From: Xanthomonas sp. DAR 80977
GTDB lineage: Bacteria; Pseudomonadota; Gammaproteobacteria; Xanthomonadales; Xanthomonadaceae
Assembly (NCBI RefSeq): GCF_041240605.1
Contig: NZ_CP162487.1
Coordinates: 937,001-1,001,000 of the forward strand
Direction of reading: 5' to 3'
DNA: 64,000 nt
A model generated the notes under the pieces. It was not told the origin of the DNA. It did no database searches and worked only from the letters and a program-made list of their open reading frames with translations. The position numbers and the translations under genes are program-made. Shown one piece after another: positions 25,161 to 35,097 of the stretch (its first letter is position 1; each line of letters opens with the position of its first letter).

Positions 25161-27097
25161 GCCCCACAGACAAACTTCTTGCGCGGCGCGTCCAGCTTGC
25201 CGAGCATGCGGTCGCTGACCGGCAGCGCGTCGCCGTTGAGGCGCCAGTCGTAGATCACGCTGAAGGCGAGGATGCGCGCGACGTATTCGCGGGTTTCCTT
25301 GTAGCTGATCGTCTCGATCCAGAAGTCGGCGTCGTGGCCGGGGCGCTGGGTCTGCCAGCGCGCCGCCGGGCCGGGGCCGGCGTTGTAGGCGGCGATGGTC
25401 AGGTAGGGCAGGCCGTAGGTGTTCAACAGCTGGCGCAGGTAGGCGGTGCCGATGGCGATGTTGGTGTCCGGGTCGTACAAGCTGGCGGCGCCGCCGTAGC
25501 CGGCCAGGCCGAGGTTCCTGGCCACGCTGGCGCCGGTGGCAGGCAGCACCTGCATCAGGCCCATCGCATTGGCAGGCGAACGCGCGTTGGGATTGAAGAT
25601 GCTCTCTGCGCGGATCTCGGCGGCGACCCAGGCCGGGTCGATCGCGTTCTTGCCCGCCTCGCGGCGGATGGTGGCGTCGTGGTGCAGCGGGAAGCGCAGC
25701 GAATACAGGCGCTGCTCGTCGGGCAGCTTGCCCAGCGCGAACACCGCGCGGTCGAACCAGCCGTTGTCGCGCGCCACTTCCACCGCGATACGCCGCTGGG
25801 TGTCGTCGAAGCGGGTCAGGGCGTCGTTCCACTCGGCCACCGCCCATGCCGCGCGGTCGATCTTGAACAGTTCCAGCGCGCGCACCAGCGTCGGGTCGCG
25901 CGCCACCGCGGCCTGCGCCTGCGCGCTGTCGTTGGGTTCCCACGGGCACAGCGCGTAGGGCTGCTTGAGCCGGTCGGCGGCCATGAAGCCGTGGAAGGTG
26001 GCGGACTTGGCCGCCTCGCGGTACAGCCGCTGCGCCTCGCCGGCGTTGCCGGTCTTCTCCGCCAGCCGCGCCTCGAAATACTGCCAGCGCGAGTCGCTGC
26101 GCTGCGCCGGCGCCATCTTGCGGATCGCGGCCAGCGCCGCCGGCCAGTCGCCGCGCGCCATCGCCTCGCGCGTGCGCCATTCGTGCAGGCGTTCGTCGTA
26201 GGCGCTGTCGGGCACGGCGTTGAGCCGCCGCGCCGAATCCGGCCCGTACGAGGCCACCGTCCACAACGCGATCTGGTACAGCACCTCGCCGCGCTGCGCC
26301 TCGCTCAGCTGCAGCGCCTGCGCGAACTGCGGCAGCTGCCGCTCGGCCGCGTCCGGATCGGTCTTGGCCAGTTTCTCCAGGCCGTCCACCGCCACCTTGC
26401 GGCTGCGCTCGGTCTTCGGCCAGGTCAGCGCCCGCGTGTGCACCGCGTCCAGGAACGCCGCGTAGTCGTTGGCCAGGGCCAGCTCGGCGGCGGGCAGGCC
26501 GCGCGCGGCACTGCGCATCACTGCCGGTTGCTGCGCATCGGCCGCCGCTTCCACCCGCGTCCAGCGCAGCGTGTCGTTCATGCCGCCGCGCGCCTGCAGC
26601 ACCGCGAACACTGCATCGCAGGCATCGGGCAGCGACTTGCCGCTGCTGCGCCACAGCGCCTGCGCCTCGTCGATCCATTGCGCGTCGGCACGGCCGGTGG
26701 CCTGGCGCGCGTTGAGCTGGGCGCAGCGCAGGCCGGTGTTGTCGGTGGGTTTCCAGTTGGCCAGCAGCGCCGGCCAGTCCTGGCGCCGCGCCAGCGCCGG
26801 CAGCCACAGCGAGCGGAAGCTCTCGGCCACCGGTTGCCCGGCGTAGCGCTTGAGGAAATCCTGCGCCTGCGCGTCGGAGACGCGGTCGATGTTGCGGCGC
26901 AGGTTGGCGTATTCGAGCCAGCCGTACAGCGGGTGCTGCTTGAATGCGGCCGCCTGCGCGGGATCGAACTGGCCGCGCTCGGCGGCGTCGATCGCCGCCC
27001 GCAGCGCGGGACGCTGGGCGTCCAGATTCTGGGCGAGGGCAGGGGCGGTGCCGCACAGCGCGGCGGCGAGCAGCAGGAGGGACGTGCGCAATTTCAT
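25145..27097 (-). CDS. slt: Soluble lytic murein transglycosylase (Slt70 family)
   Basis: A 650-aa periplasmic enzyme cleaving peptidoglycan between MurNAc and GlcNAc to give 1,6-anhydro products. A signal peptide (MKLRTSLLLLAAALCGTAPALAQ) precedes the long alpha-helical superhelix (LWLPALARRQDW, RWQYFEARLAEKTGNAGEAQRLYREAA). The C-terminal lysozyme-like domain has AAEIRAESIFNPNARSPANA with catalytic Glu, GLMQVLPATG, LYDPDTNIAIGTAYL and TIAAYNAGPG. The start was chosen at MKLRTS, the only start giving a signal peptide. The last residues (AGIRD) are encoded by an intergenic repeat arm. Confidence 0.93.
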   Translation of the reverse strand: MKLRTSLLLLAAALCGTAPALAQNLDAQRPALRAAIDAAERGQFDPAQAAAFKQHPLYGWLEYANLRRNIDRVSDAQAQDFLKRYAGQPVAESFRSLWLPALARRQDWPALLANWKPTDNTGLRCAQLNARQATGRADAQWIDEAQALWRSSGKSLPDACDAVFAVLQARGGMNDTLRWTRVEAAADAQQPAVMRSAARGLPAAELALANDYAAFLDAVHTRALTWPKTERSRKVAVDGLEKLAKTDPDAAERQLPQFAQALQLSEAQRGEVLYQIALWTVASYGPDSARRLNAVPDSAYDERLHEWRTREAMARGDWPAALAAIRKMAPAQRSDSRWQYFEARLAEKTGNAGEAQRLYREAAKSATFHGFMAADRLKQPYALCPWEPNDSAQAQAAVARDPTLVRALELFKIDRAAWAVAEWNDALTRFDDTQRRIAVEVARDNGWFDRAVFALGKLPDEQRLYSLRFPLHHDATIRREAGKNAIDPAWVAAEIRAESIFNPNARSPANAMGLMQVLPATGASVARNLGLAGYGGAASLYDPDTNIAIGTAYLRQLLNTYGLPYLTIAAYNAGPGPAARWQTQRPGHDADFWIETISYKETREYVARILAFSVIYDWRLNGDALPVSDRMLGKLDAPRKKFVCGAGIRD

Positions 27098-27754
27098 GCG
27101 CGGGACTATACCGAACGCCGATGAATCGCCGCGGCAAGGGCGCTGCGGCGCAACGCAGCAGGCAGCGCCGCGCGGGCGCTTGCGCAGTGGCGCGCGGCGC
27201 TCCGCGCAGCGATGTCGGCGCTGCTGTGGGCGCTGGCTGGATCCCGGCAGGGCCGCCGCCAGCGTGCTTGCCGCGGCGCTGCAGGCGGTCGCCTGCGCAT
27301 CGGAGCGACGCCATGCGTGTCGCTCCGATGCGCGCTGTACCGAGCCGTGCCCGCCACACATTGCGAGAGGACGTGTTGCGGCGCGCGCCCCGGCGCACTG
27401 CCGCGCTGGGTGCCGGCGTGTCGCCGGCGCCGGCGACGGCCTTGCCGACGAGAGCGCCGCGTCCCTGTCTCCCGCACGTCGCCGAACCGGACCACGCGTG
27501 TCGCGTGTCGCTGCCGCTGGCTTCCGCATGTCCCGACGATCGCCTGCCTGGCGCGCGCTGTCCTGCGCTGTCCGGGATGCGAGTCCGGATGGACTGCCAC
27601 TATGTCTACGAAATCGTCCAGTCGGTCCGGGACTGTCCGAATCCCGGTCCGATTGCTTGCTTAGGGTTTACGTTTTGTTTACAAGGTAGGCCACGCCGTC
27701 GCGGTGCAGGGGGTCGCAGCGGCCGACCCACATCCTTTCTGGAGAGAGAGACGG
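27098..27754. other. Intergenic region upstream of the third TonB receptor
   Basis: 657 bp without a supported gene. The first ~450 bp are GC-rich; small open frames there show no family features. A -35-like TTGCTT (27657-27662) and -10-like TACAAG (27680-27685) with a 17-bp spacer form a weak candidate promoter. The region near it, including the nearby TTTACG/TTTACA, is noticeably AT-richer than its surroundings. GGAGAGAGAG ahead of the ATG is the ribosome site. Confidence 0.45.
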
Positions 27755-30640
27755 ATGAATTTCCTGCACCGCCATCCTTTGGTTTTCGCGGTTTCGTTGT
27801 CCTTGCTGGCCGGTTCGCCCGCGCTGGCCATCGCCCAGCAGGCCGCGCCCGCTGCCCCCGAGTCCGCCACCACCCTGGACAGCGTCCAGGTCACCGGCAC
27901 GCGCATCCGCAAGGCCGAGCTGGAGGGCCAGGTGCCGGTGCAGACGCTCAGCCGCGCCGACATCGAACGCACCGGCCTGACCTCGATCGGCGACGTGCTG
28001 CAGGAACTGACCGCGTCCGGTTCGGCGTTGAACACCAAGTTCAACTCCTCCGGCAACTTCGGCTTCCCGCCCGACGGCAGCGGCGTCGGCGCCGGCTCGG
28101 CGCAGGTGGACCTGCGCCACCTCGGCGCCAAACGCGTGCTGGTGCTGGTCGACGGCATGCGCTGGGTCAACGAGTCCTCGGCGTCCGGCGTGGGCGCGGC
28201 CACCGACCTCAACACCATCCCGCTGGCCATCGTCGAGCGCATCGAGGTACTGGAGGACGGCGCCTCCTCGCTGTACGGCTCCGACGCGATCGCCGGCGTG
28301 GTCAACATCATCACCCGGCGCAAGTTCGACGGCGGCCAGGTCACGCTGAACTACGGCCAGTACGACAAGGGCGACGGCGCCAGCAAGGGCGTGGACCTGG
28401 CCTGGGGCCACAGCACCGAGCGCACCAGCCTGTTCCTGGGCGCCAGCTACACCAAGCAGGATCCGATCTACGCGCGCGACCGCAAGCAGTCGCTGTATCC
28501 GGTGCCCGGCACCGGGCTCAGCTTCGGCAGCTCGGCCACGCCGGACGGCCGCTTCATCTTCGTCGATCCGGTCACCGGCGCCGAGCAGGACCTGACCCCG
28601 AACAGCGGCGCCAGCACCCCGAGCTACGACGGCAGCGCCGGCTGCACGCGCAGCGACGACTATCACTGCTTCGGCACTGCCGACCGCTACAACTTCGCCG
28701 CCTCCAACCTGCTGCTGACCCCGTCCGAGCGCAAGGGCGTGTTCGGCCAGTTCCGCTACTTCTTCAACGACGACGTGCAGTGGTACCTGAAACTGCTCGG
28801 CAACCGCCGCGAGTCGACCAACCAGGCCGCGCCGGAACCGATCTTCCTCGGCCCCGATGCCGGCACCGGCAATCCGCTGGCCGACAACATCGTCATTTCC
28901 GCGGCCAACCCGTACAACCCGTTCGGCTTCGACCTGGACTCGTCCAGCAACCTGATCATGATCGGGCGGCGGCCGGTGGAAGGCGGCGCGCGCGTGTTCG
29001 AGCAGCGCGTGGACACCCAGTACGTCGGCACCGGCTTCATCGGCAGTTTCGAGAGCGCCGACCGCACCTGGTTCTGGGACGTCAACGGCGCCTACAGCAA
29101 GAACAAGGCCGAGCAGACCAACTACGGCAGCTACAACATCTACAACATCAACCTGGCGCTGGGCGACCCGGCCGCCTGCGCCGCGGTGGCCGGCTGCGTG
29201 CCGCTGAACATCTTCGGCGGCGCCGGCAGCATCACCCCGGAGATGCTGCGCTGGATCCAGCCGGTGGTGCACGACCGCAGCCAGAACGAGCTGACCCAGT
29301 TCACCGCCAACCTCAGCAGCGACCTGTTCACCCTGCCGGCCGGCGCGGTGTCCTTCGCCACCGGCGTGGAGTACCGCAAGTACGAAGGCTGGTACCAACC
29401 CGATCCGCTGACCGTGATCGGCCACTACAACGGCGTGCCGTCGCTGCCGACCGAAGGCAGCTACAACGTCAAGGAGGCCTTCCTCGAACTGAGCGTGCCG
29501 ATCTTCGCCGACTCGCCGCTGGGCGAGAAACTGGACCTGAGCCTGGCCGGGCGCTACTCCGACTACTCCACCTTCGGCGGCGAGTTCACCCCCAAGTACG
29601 GCCTGCGCTGGCAGGTGTCGCCGGACTTCGTGCTGCGCACCAGCTATGCCGAAGGCTTCCGCGCGCCGACCATCGGCGAGCTGTACGGCTCGGCCGCGCG
29701 CGCCGACCTGACCCTGTCCGATCCGTGCTCGATCGGCCTCGGCGGCACCGCGCCGCGCGGCAGCGCCGCCAACTGCGCCACGCTCGGCGTGCCGGCCGGC
29801 TACCAGCAGGCCAACTCGCAGATCTCGGTGACCACCGGCGGCAACCGCGCGCTGGAACCGGAGAAGGCGCGCAGCTTCAGCGCCGGCTTCGTGTGGAGCC
29901 CGTGGTTCGCCAGCAACGTGCCGTGGTCGGACCGCTTCGATGTCGAAGTGACCTTCTATCGCCACGACATCGACGGCGCGATCCAGGCGATCAACGCGCA
30001 GACCCAGCTGGACCTGTGCGTGGACACGCTGGACGCGACCTATTGCGACGGCATCACCCGCGCCTCCACCGGCGGCATCAACGGCTTCAACAACCGCCTG
30101 ACCAACCTGGGCTCGATCAAGACCGATGGCTGGGACGTGGATCTGTTCTGGACCTCGCCGGAGACCGCGGCCGGGCGCTTCAAGATCGGCTGGCAGAACA
30201 CCTTCGTCACCCGCTACGTCGCCACCGGCGCCGCCGGCCAGGTGCAGCCGCAGGAACCGGGCGTGGAAGTGGTGGACAGCGCGATCCCGGAGTGGACCAG
30301 CAACCTGACCCTGGACTGGTCGTTGAACCGCTGGAACGCCTCGTGGACGGTGCGGCACATTTCCGAACTGACCGAACAGTGCGGCGACGCGGTGGCGTTC
30401 CCGGTGTGCAGCAACCAGGCGGCCGGCACCAACACGCTGGATGCGATCACCTACCACGACGTGCAACTGGGCTACCGCTTCGACTGGCTCAAGGGCCTGA
30501 CCGTCAGCGGCGGCGTCAACAACGTCTTCGACAAGGATCCGCCGATCTGCCTGTCATGCTCGCTCAACGGCTACGACGCGTCCACCTACGACATCCCGGG
30601 CGGCCGCTACCTGTATGTGCGTGCGGATCTGAAGTTCTAG
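27755..30640 (+). CDS. TonB-dependent receptor (third in the window)
   Basis: A 961-aa outer-membrane receptor. After a signal peptide ([28 protein letters not shown]) comes the plug: [107 protein letters not shown]. The barrel follows, with [15 protein letters not shown] and terminus [12 protein letters not shown]. The plug sequence places it with large CirA/BtuB-like receptors common in xanthomonads. The substrate is not deducible, and it has no transport or enzyme partner adjacent. It is followed 80 bp later by the truncated 5' edge of an Rhs gene. Confidence 0.92.
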   Translation: MNFLHRHPLVFAVSLSLLAGSPALAIAQQAAPAAPESATTLDSVQVTGTRIRKAELEGQVPVQTLSRADIERTGLTSIGDVLQELTASGSALNTKFNSSGNFGFPPDGSGVGAGSAQVDLRHLGAKRVLVLVDGMRWVNESSASGVGAATDLNTIPLAIVERIEVLEDGASSLYGSDAIAGVVNIITRRKFDGGQVTLNYGQYDKGDGASKGVDLAWGHSTERTSLFLGASYTKQDPIYARDRKQSLYPVPGTGLSFGSSATPDGRFIFVDPVTGAEQDLTPNSGASTPSYDGSAGCTRSDDYHCFGTADRYNFAASNLLLTPSERKGVFGQFRYFFNDDVQWYLKLLGNRRESTNQAAPEPIFLGPDAGTGNPLADNIVISAANPYNPFGFDLDSSSNLIMIGRRPVEGGARVFEQRVDTQYVGTGFIGSFESADRTWFWDVNGAYSKNKAEQTNYGSYNIYNINLALGDPAACAAVAGCVPLNIFGGAGSITPEMLRWIQPVVHDRSQNELTQFTANLSSDLFTLPAGAVSFATGVEYRKYEGWYQPDPLTVIGHYNGVPSLPTEGSYNVKEAFLELSVPIFADSPLGEKLDLSLAGRYSDYSTFGGEFTPKYGLRWQVSPDFVLRTSYAEGFRAPTIGELYGSAARADLTLSDPCSIGLGGTAPRGSAANCATLGVPAGYQQANSQISVTTGGNRALEPEKARSFSAGFVWSPWFASNVPWSDRFDVEVTFYRHDIDGAIQAINAQTQLDLCVDTLDATYCDGITRASTGGINGFNNRLTNLGSIKTDGWDVDLFWTSPETAAGRFKIGWQNTFVTRYVATGAAGQVQPQEPGVEVVDSAIPEWTSNLTLDWSLNRWNASWTVRHISELTEQCGDAVAFPVCSNQAAGTNTLDAITYHDVQLGYRFDWLKGLTVSGGVNNVFDKDPPICLSCSLNGYDASTYDIPGGRYLYVRADLKF

Positions 30641-30719
30641 CCAAGCGCGAAGGCCACCGTGGACGTCCGTGGAGACGCGACTTCCCGGTGGCTTGCTGGA
30701 ATCGATCTACGATTGCTAG

Positions 30720-33221
30720 AACCAGCGGGTACCGGTAGTCCAGCAGACCCAAGCCGATGGCGGGGTGCTGAGCATCGACTATGCGCATGTGGACGGCAGC
30801 ACGACGGGGACGCTGGTCACCAAGCCCGACGGAAGCAAGCGGCGGGTGGTGTTCGACCCGGTCAGCCACTATCCCAAGAGCGATACCCTGGCCTACGGCA
30901 CCTCGCTGGCGCAGACGATCACGTACGAGCGCAGCGCCGGCGGGCAGACCACGGCCCGCATCGACGCCCTGGGCCGTCGCACCGAATACAGCTACGACAG
31001 CGCCGGGCGCACCACCCAGATCAAGGCATTGGCCGGCACCGCGCAAGCGCGCACGACCAAGCTGGCCTACACCGCCGACGGCGACCTGGTCTCGATCACC
31101 GACCCGCTCAACCGCACGACCAGTTTCGGCTACACCGAGCGCTGCCTGACCTCGGTGACCAACCCGCTGGGCAAGGTCACCAAGGCGACCTGCAATGCCG
31201 CGGGCCAGCGCCTGACCCTGACCGACCCGCTTGGCCACGCCACCACCTTCACCTGGAGCGGGGAAGACCTGACCCAGGTCAGCGATGCGCTGGGGCGCAA
31301 GGTGAAGTTCCGCTACGACGTGTTGGGCAGGATGATTGCGGCCGAGGATGCGCAAGGCAACGTATCGCGGGTGGAGTACGACAAGCTGGGCCGCGCGGTG
31401 AAATCGATCGATCCGCTCGGCAACAAGGTGGAGACCGGCTTCGACGCCAACGGCAACGTGTCCGCGGTGCTGTTGCCGCACGGCAATGGCGTGACCTACA
31501 GCTACGACAGCCGCGACCGGCGCCTGACCCGCACCGACGCACTGGGCCAGGTGGAGCGCTGGGCCTACGACACCATGGATCGGGTCACCAGCTACACCGA
31601 CCGGCGCAACCGCGTCACCGCCTACGCCTACGACGCGCTCGGCCGCCCGACCACGACCACGCTGCCGGGGATGGGCGGCACGCTGACGGCCAGCTACGAC
31701 GCCGGTAACCGGATGGTGGCGCTGGCCGACAGCCTGTCCGGGACGCTGGGCTGGAGCTACGACAACTTCGACCAACTCACTGCAGCCAATGGCCCGCAGG
31801 GGACGATCACCTACGGCTACGATGCCGTCGGTCGTCGCATCCGCATGCAGGCCGCGGCGCAGGCCGAGGTGACCTATGCCTACGACGACGCCGACCGGCT
31901 GACCGGCATCACCCAGGGCAGCGAGTCGGTGGGGTTCGCCTACGACAATGCCAACCGGCTCACCACCCAGACCCTGCCCAACCAGGTGCAGACGGTCTAC
32001 ACCTACAACAACGCCGACCAGGTGACCGGCCTGGCCTGGGGCAAGGCGGGGCAGACCGCGCTGGGCAGCCTGGGCTATGGCTACGACAGCAGCGGCCAAC
32101 TGGTGGCGCAGACCGGCACGCACGCGCCGCAGGTTCTGCCGGTAGCCAGCGGCAACAACGCCTTCGACGACAACAACCGGCAGACCAAGGCCAACAACGT
32201 CGCCCTGAGCTACGACGACAACGGCAACCTGCTCAACGACGGCAGCCGCAGCTACGTCTGGGACGACCGCGACCGGCTGATCCGGATCGAGCAGGGCGGC
32301 ACGGCGATCGCCAGCTTCAGCTACGACGCCTTGGGCCGGCGCACGGCCAAGACCGAGAACGGCACGACCACCCAATACCTGTACGACGGCCTGGACGCGG
32401 TGCAGGAAACGCAGGGCAGCACGGTCAACCCGATCCTGACCGGGCTTGGCATCGATCAGCGTTACGCGCGCGACGACAATGGCGGGCGGACGTACTTCCT
32501 GACCGATCTGCTGGGTAGCACGCGGTTGCTGACCAATGCGAGCGGTAGTGCGGTGCAGCGGTATGACTATGATCCGTATGGCAATACCAGCCAGACCAGC
32601 AGCAGCTACACGAACCCGTACCAATATACGGGGCGGGAGAGGGATGCAAATGGCTTGTATCAGTACAGAGCTAGATACTATCGGCCAGAGTGGGGACGGT
32701 TCGTTAGTGAGGATCCGATTGGATTGGCTGGTGGCTTAAATGGTTATGCCTATGTAGGAGGGAGTCCTATTGTCTTTGTAGACCCTTTAGGTCTTATGGG
32801 TAGCAAAGGTGCAGTTCTTAGGCCTTCGCGCTTACTTACGGGTTGCGAAAAGGAAATTTTGGCGCCATATTTTCCAAATTTGGATCTTAGTGGTATTAAT
32901 GTGCTTCAGGGCATTCCGGTAGAGGCGCAAACCTTTGGCGCTAGTGGGGCAGATGCGTGGACTTTCATGAATAATGTATATCTTGGCGTGCCTGATGCGC
33001 CAAACTCTCGATCAATTATAATTTTGCTTGCGCATGAGGTGCGACATTCCGCCCAGTATGCTAATTTGGGTTTGCTGGATATGGCGCTTGGCTATGTCTA
33101 TGATAATGTCAAATACGGATATAGAAATAATCCGTTTGAAGTTGATGCAAGGGATGTGGAGGCACTAGTGGCAGAAAAATTGAAAAATATGGGGGGAGCG
33201 CCGTGCGGATGTGCGCGCTAA
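30720..33221 (+). CDS. 5'-truncated Rhs core protein with zincin-like toxin tip
   Basis: YD-repeat (Rhs) core plus a polymorphic C-terminal tip, ~830 residues. Repeats such as TEYSYDSAGRTTQI and YAYDALGRPTTT run through the protein. The Rhs-associated core end is LYDGLDAVQET, YFLTDLLGSTRLLTN, YDPYGNT, YQYTGRERDANGLYQYRARYY, GRFVSEDP, ending DPLGL. The tip after DPLGL (~145 aa) contains ILLAHEVRHSAQY (an HExxH zinc motif) and NPFEVDARDVEA (possible third ligand), resembling DUF4157-type metallopeptidases. The reading frame begins right after an in-frame TAG at 30717 with YD-type sequence already under way. The first start codon, a GTG, is at 30765, and no export or N-terminal domain exists. 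This looks like the 3' part of an Rhs gene left by recombination. GC content falls abruptly after ~32,700. Confidence 0.85.
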   Translation, partial: NQRVPVVQQTQADGGVLSIDYAHVDGSTTGTLVTKPDGSKRRVVFDPVSHYPKSDTLAYGTSLAQTITYERSAGGQTTARIDALGRRTEYSYDSAGRTTQIKALAGTAQARTTKLAYTADGDLVSITDPLNRTTSFGYTERCLTSVTNPLGKVTKATCNAAGQRLTLTDPLGHATTFTWSGEDLTQVSDALGRKVKFRYDVLGRMIAAEDAQGNVSRVEYDKLGRAVKSIDPLGNKVETGFDANGNVSAVLLPHGNGVTYSYDSRDRRLTRTDALGQVERWAYDTMDRVTSYTDRRNRVTAYAYDALGRPTTTTLPGMGGTLTASYDAGNRMVALADSLSGTLGWSYDNFDQLTAANGPQGTITYGYDAVGRRIRMQAAAQAEVTYAYDDADRLTGITQGSESVGFAYDNANRLTTQTLPNQVQTVYTYNNADQVTGLAWGKAGQTALGSLGYGYDSSGQLVAQTGTHAPQVLPVASGNNAFDDNNRQTKANNVALSYDDNGNLLNDGSRSYVWDDRDRLIRIEQGGTAIASFSYDALGRRTAKTENGTTTQYLYDGLDAVQETQGSTVNPILTGLGIDQRYARDDNGGRTYFLTDLLGSTRLLTNASGSAVQRYDYDPYGNTSQTSSSYTNPYQYTGRERDANGLYQYRARYYRPEWGRFVSEDPIGLAGGLNGYAYVGGSPIVFVDPLGLMGSKGAVLRPSRLLTGCEKEILAPYFPNLDLSGINVLQGIPVEAQTFGASGADAWTFMNNVYLGVPDAPNSRSIIILLAHEVRHSAQYANLGLLDMALGYVYDNVKYGYRNNPFEVDARDVEALVAEKLKNMGGAPCGCAR
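32403..32719 (+). repeat. Direct repeat copy 1: end of the Rhs core
   Basis: 317 bp from CAGGAAACGCAGGGCAGCAC to GTGAGGATCCGAT encode the conserved Rhs core end. A near-identical 317-bp copy lies at 33738-34054. Homologous recombination between the two would delete the intervening tip and immunity gene and fuse the orphan tip to the core. Confidence 0.9.
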
Positions 33222-33700
33222 TTACCTTGATCATGTTATTGGTTTCTGCATGTGGCGGCCATGATAGATTGGAAGATAGTAATTTATATAAAAAATTAAG
33301 AAGCATGGATGAGCAGGGGAAATTGAAAATTTGTGAAAATTTACCAGCGGAAGAGAAGGCATCGTTGTTTTTTCTCACCATGCGAAGGCATCATGGTGAT
33401 TATTCTCTGGATGATTGTTTTGCAAATTCTGGGTTGGATTTTATTTACACGCTAAAGTCTATGATTAAGCAGCGTGGCTTAGAGCAAGACGTCTTGCATC
33501 TTATTGTGATTGTCGCATCAATGAAGAAGGATGAGTTGATAAGTAGAGAGGATGTTGTAAATTTAGACTTGAAAAGTCTATGTAAAATTAAGGTGCCTCA
33601 TGGGTTAGGGGTGTGTTACAGAATGGTGCATGAAATTGGTTGTTCTGGGGGCGAGAATGCTGGTATTAGAGTGGGTGGTTCTATAAATAAATGCCAGTGA
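33203..33700 (+). CDS. Small lipoprotein, probable immunity protein for the Rhs tip
   Basis: 165 aa, not recognised as a known family. The N-terminus MRMCALITLIMLLVSACGG is a lipoprotein signal with the lipobox VSAC, so the mature protein would sit in the periplasm, anchored to a membrane. Starts at GTG 33203 (GGAG 4 nt upstream) or ATG 33209. It overlaps the Rhs stop by 19 nt, the usual arrangement of toxin and immunity gene. Codon use is AT-rich, as in the tip. A periplasmic location suggests that the cognate toxin acts in, or passes through, the periplasm. The immunity function is inferred from position only. Confidence 0.6.
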   Translation: MRMCALITLIMLLVSACGGHDRLEDSNLYKKLRSMDEQGKLKICENLPAEEKASLFFLTMRRHHGDYSLDDCFANSGLDFIYTLKSMIKQRGLEQDVLHLIVIVASMKKDELISREDVVNLDLKSLCKIKVPHGLGVCYRMVHEIGCSGGENAGIRVGGSINKCQ

Positions 33701-33737
33701 AATTAATTTTTTGTTCCTGCTTTAAGCGTGGTATCAC

Positions 33738-34054
33738 CAGGAGACGCAGGGCAGCACGGTCAACCCGATCCTGACCGGGCTTGGCATCGATCAGCGCTAC
33801 GCGCGCGACGACAATGGCGGGCGCACCTACTTCCTGACCGATCTGCTAGGTAGCACGCGGTTGCTGACCAATGCGGCGGGTAGCGCGGTGCAGCGGTATG
33901 ACTATGATCCGTATGGCAACACTACCCAGACAAGTACTTCTTATATGAATCCGTATCAGTACACGGGGCGCGAGAGGGATGCGAGCGGGTTGTATTACTA
34001 CAGGGCAAGGTACTACCGACCGGAGTGGGGACGATTTGTTAGTGAGGATCCGAT
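33738..34054 (+). repeat. Direct repeat copy 2: displaced Rhs core end
   Basis: 317-bp second copy of 32403-32719, same length and nearly the same sequence (for example CAGGAGACGCAGGGCAGC and the same YFLTDLLGSTRLLTN coding stretch). It provides homology for swapping tips. Confidence 0.9.
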
Positions 34055-34511
34055 CCAGCTGAGGGCAGGCCCTAATGCCTACATGTATGCACGGGCTAAC
34101 CCGGCTAAATACAGGGATCCATCTGGTTTATGGTCGGTAACGATCACACTTATCGATGGTTTTGGTGGTGCTATTGTTTTTGGTCAGGATCCAGAGACCG
34201 ACCAATGGTTCGGTGGGGGGCGACTCGGGTTTGGAGTCGAAGATGGTATAAGCTTTGATCCTTACGGAAAGCGTCCTGGGAGAGATAAGACGCCTTGCCA
34301 TGGGACCACTGTGGGGACATACATAGGTGTTGGAATTACTTTTGGTCCATGGTCGTGGAATCCAATACAAGGTGCAGCGGGCGTAGATATTGAATCAGGC
34401 GATACCTATCAAGAGGGGCCAGAGGCTGCTGATGCGGCTACAATGAACCCTTCACCGAAGTATGGACTTAGTGTTGGTGGATCAATGGGTCTTGAGGTAA
34501 TAGGCCATTAG
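33738..34511 (+). pseudogene. Orphan (displaced) Rhs C-terminal toxin module
   Basis: An open frame without its own core: it starts inside the Rhs core end (ETQGSTVNP, YFLTDLLGSTRLLTN, YDPYGNTTQ, YQYTGRERDASGLYYYRARYY) and runs to DPSGL. A new ~130-aa tip follows. The tip is glycine-rich (DGFGGAIVFGQD, GGGRLGFGVEDGISFDPYG, GTYIGVGITFGPWSWNP, YGLSVGGSMGLEVIGH), beta-strand-like in pattern, with one Cys (TPCHGTT). I recognise no family. There is no ATG start (the first possible start is TTG at 33861), so it is likely silent until recombined onto a core. The membrane-protein gene behind it is its probable immunity partner. Confidence 0.75.
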
Positions 34512-34531
34512 GCTACTTGGGGAGATTGGAT

Positions 34532-34957
34532 GTGTTCAAGAATTTATACGAGATGCCGCGCTTTCTGCTGCTGATGACGTTGGGAGGGTTTGCGGCACTG
34601 ACAATGGCGATCGTATATCCATCTCTGGGTCTTGATGCATCCGGGCGAGCTGTCAATTCGCCAATCTGGCGGGACGCTGGTAACTGGATCGCATTTGTCT
34701 TGCCGGCTCTTATCCTGGGTGTATCCTCAGGACTGATGATGTTTAGACTCAATCTTGGAAGGCTTCTTTTTGCTGCTGGCTGGATCGCCATGAGTATTGG
34801 TTTCTATGTCGCGAAACCTTCTGGTGTTATGGGTGCCTCTATGCTAGTCCCAGAGTTTGTTTTTATTTCTACACTGACAATTTCTATTTTTCTGTATTTG
34901 TATGTTTCGCCATCGGTGCGAAGGTATTTCTCGCCGCATGGCGACTCGCGCGAATGA
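34532..34957 (+). CDS. Four-helix membrane protein, probable immunity to the orphan tip
   Basis: 141 aa with four predicted membrane segments (RFLLLMTLGGFAALTMAIVY; WIAFVLPALILGVSSGLMMF; LLFAAGWIAMSIGFYVA; LVPEFVFISTLTISIFLYLYV). The GTG start at 34532 is supported by GGGGAG 6-7 nt upstream; TTG codons further upstream give a slightly longer reading. It follows the orphan Rhs tip by 20 nt in the same low-GC block. An inner-membrane immunity protein would suit a toxin that attacks the membrane. No known family recognised. Confidence 0.6.
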   Translation: MFKNLYEMPRFLLLMTLGGFAALTMAIVYPSLGLDASGRAVNSPIWRDAGNWIAFVLPALILGVSSGLMMFRLNLGRLLFAAGWIAMSIGFYVAKPSGVMGASMLVPEFVFISTLTISIFLYLYVSPSVRRYFSPHGDSRE

Positions 34958-35097
34958 GATTTCGATATCGCCGACGAGAGGCCGTTGGCATATGGAGGGG
35001 CGTGAGCTGAGCGAAAGGCTGGTTGCTATAGCCCATCCGCACGTCGTAACGCGGTTTGCCACTATTGCGCAAAGCCAATGGCAGGGCCGCGCAAGTC

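Noticed and set aside
27098-27754. Small protein frames upstream of the third TonB receptor
   Set aside because: Overlapping Arg/Ala-rich frames on both strands without ribosome sites or family signatures.
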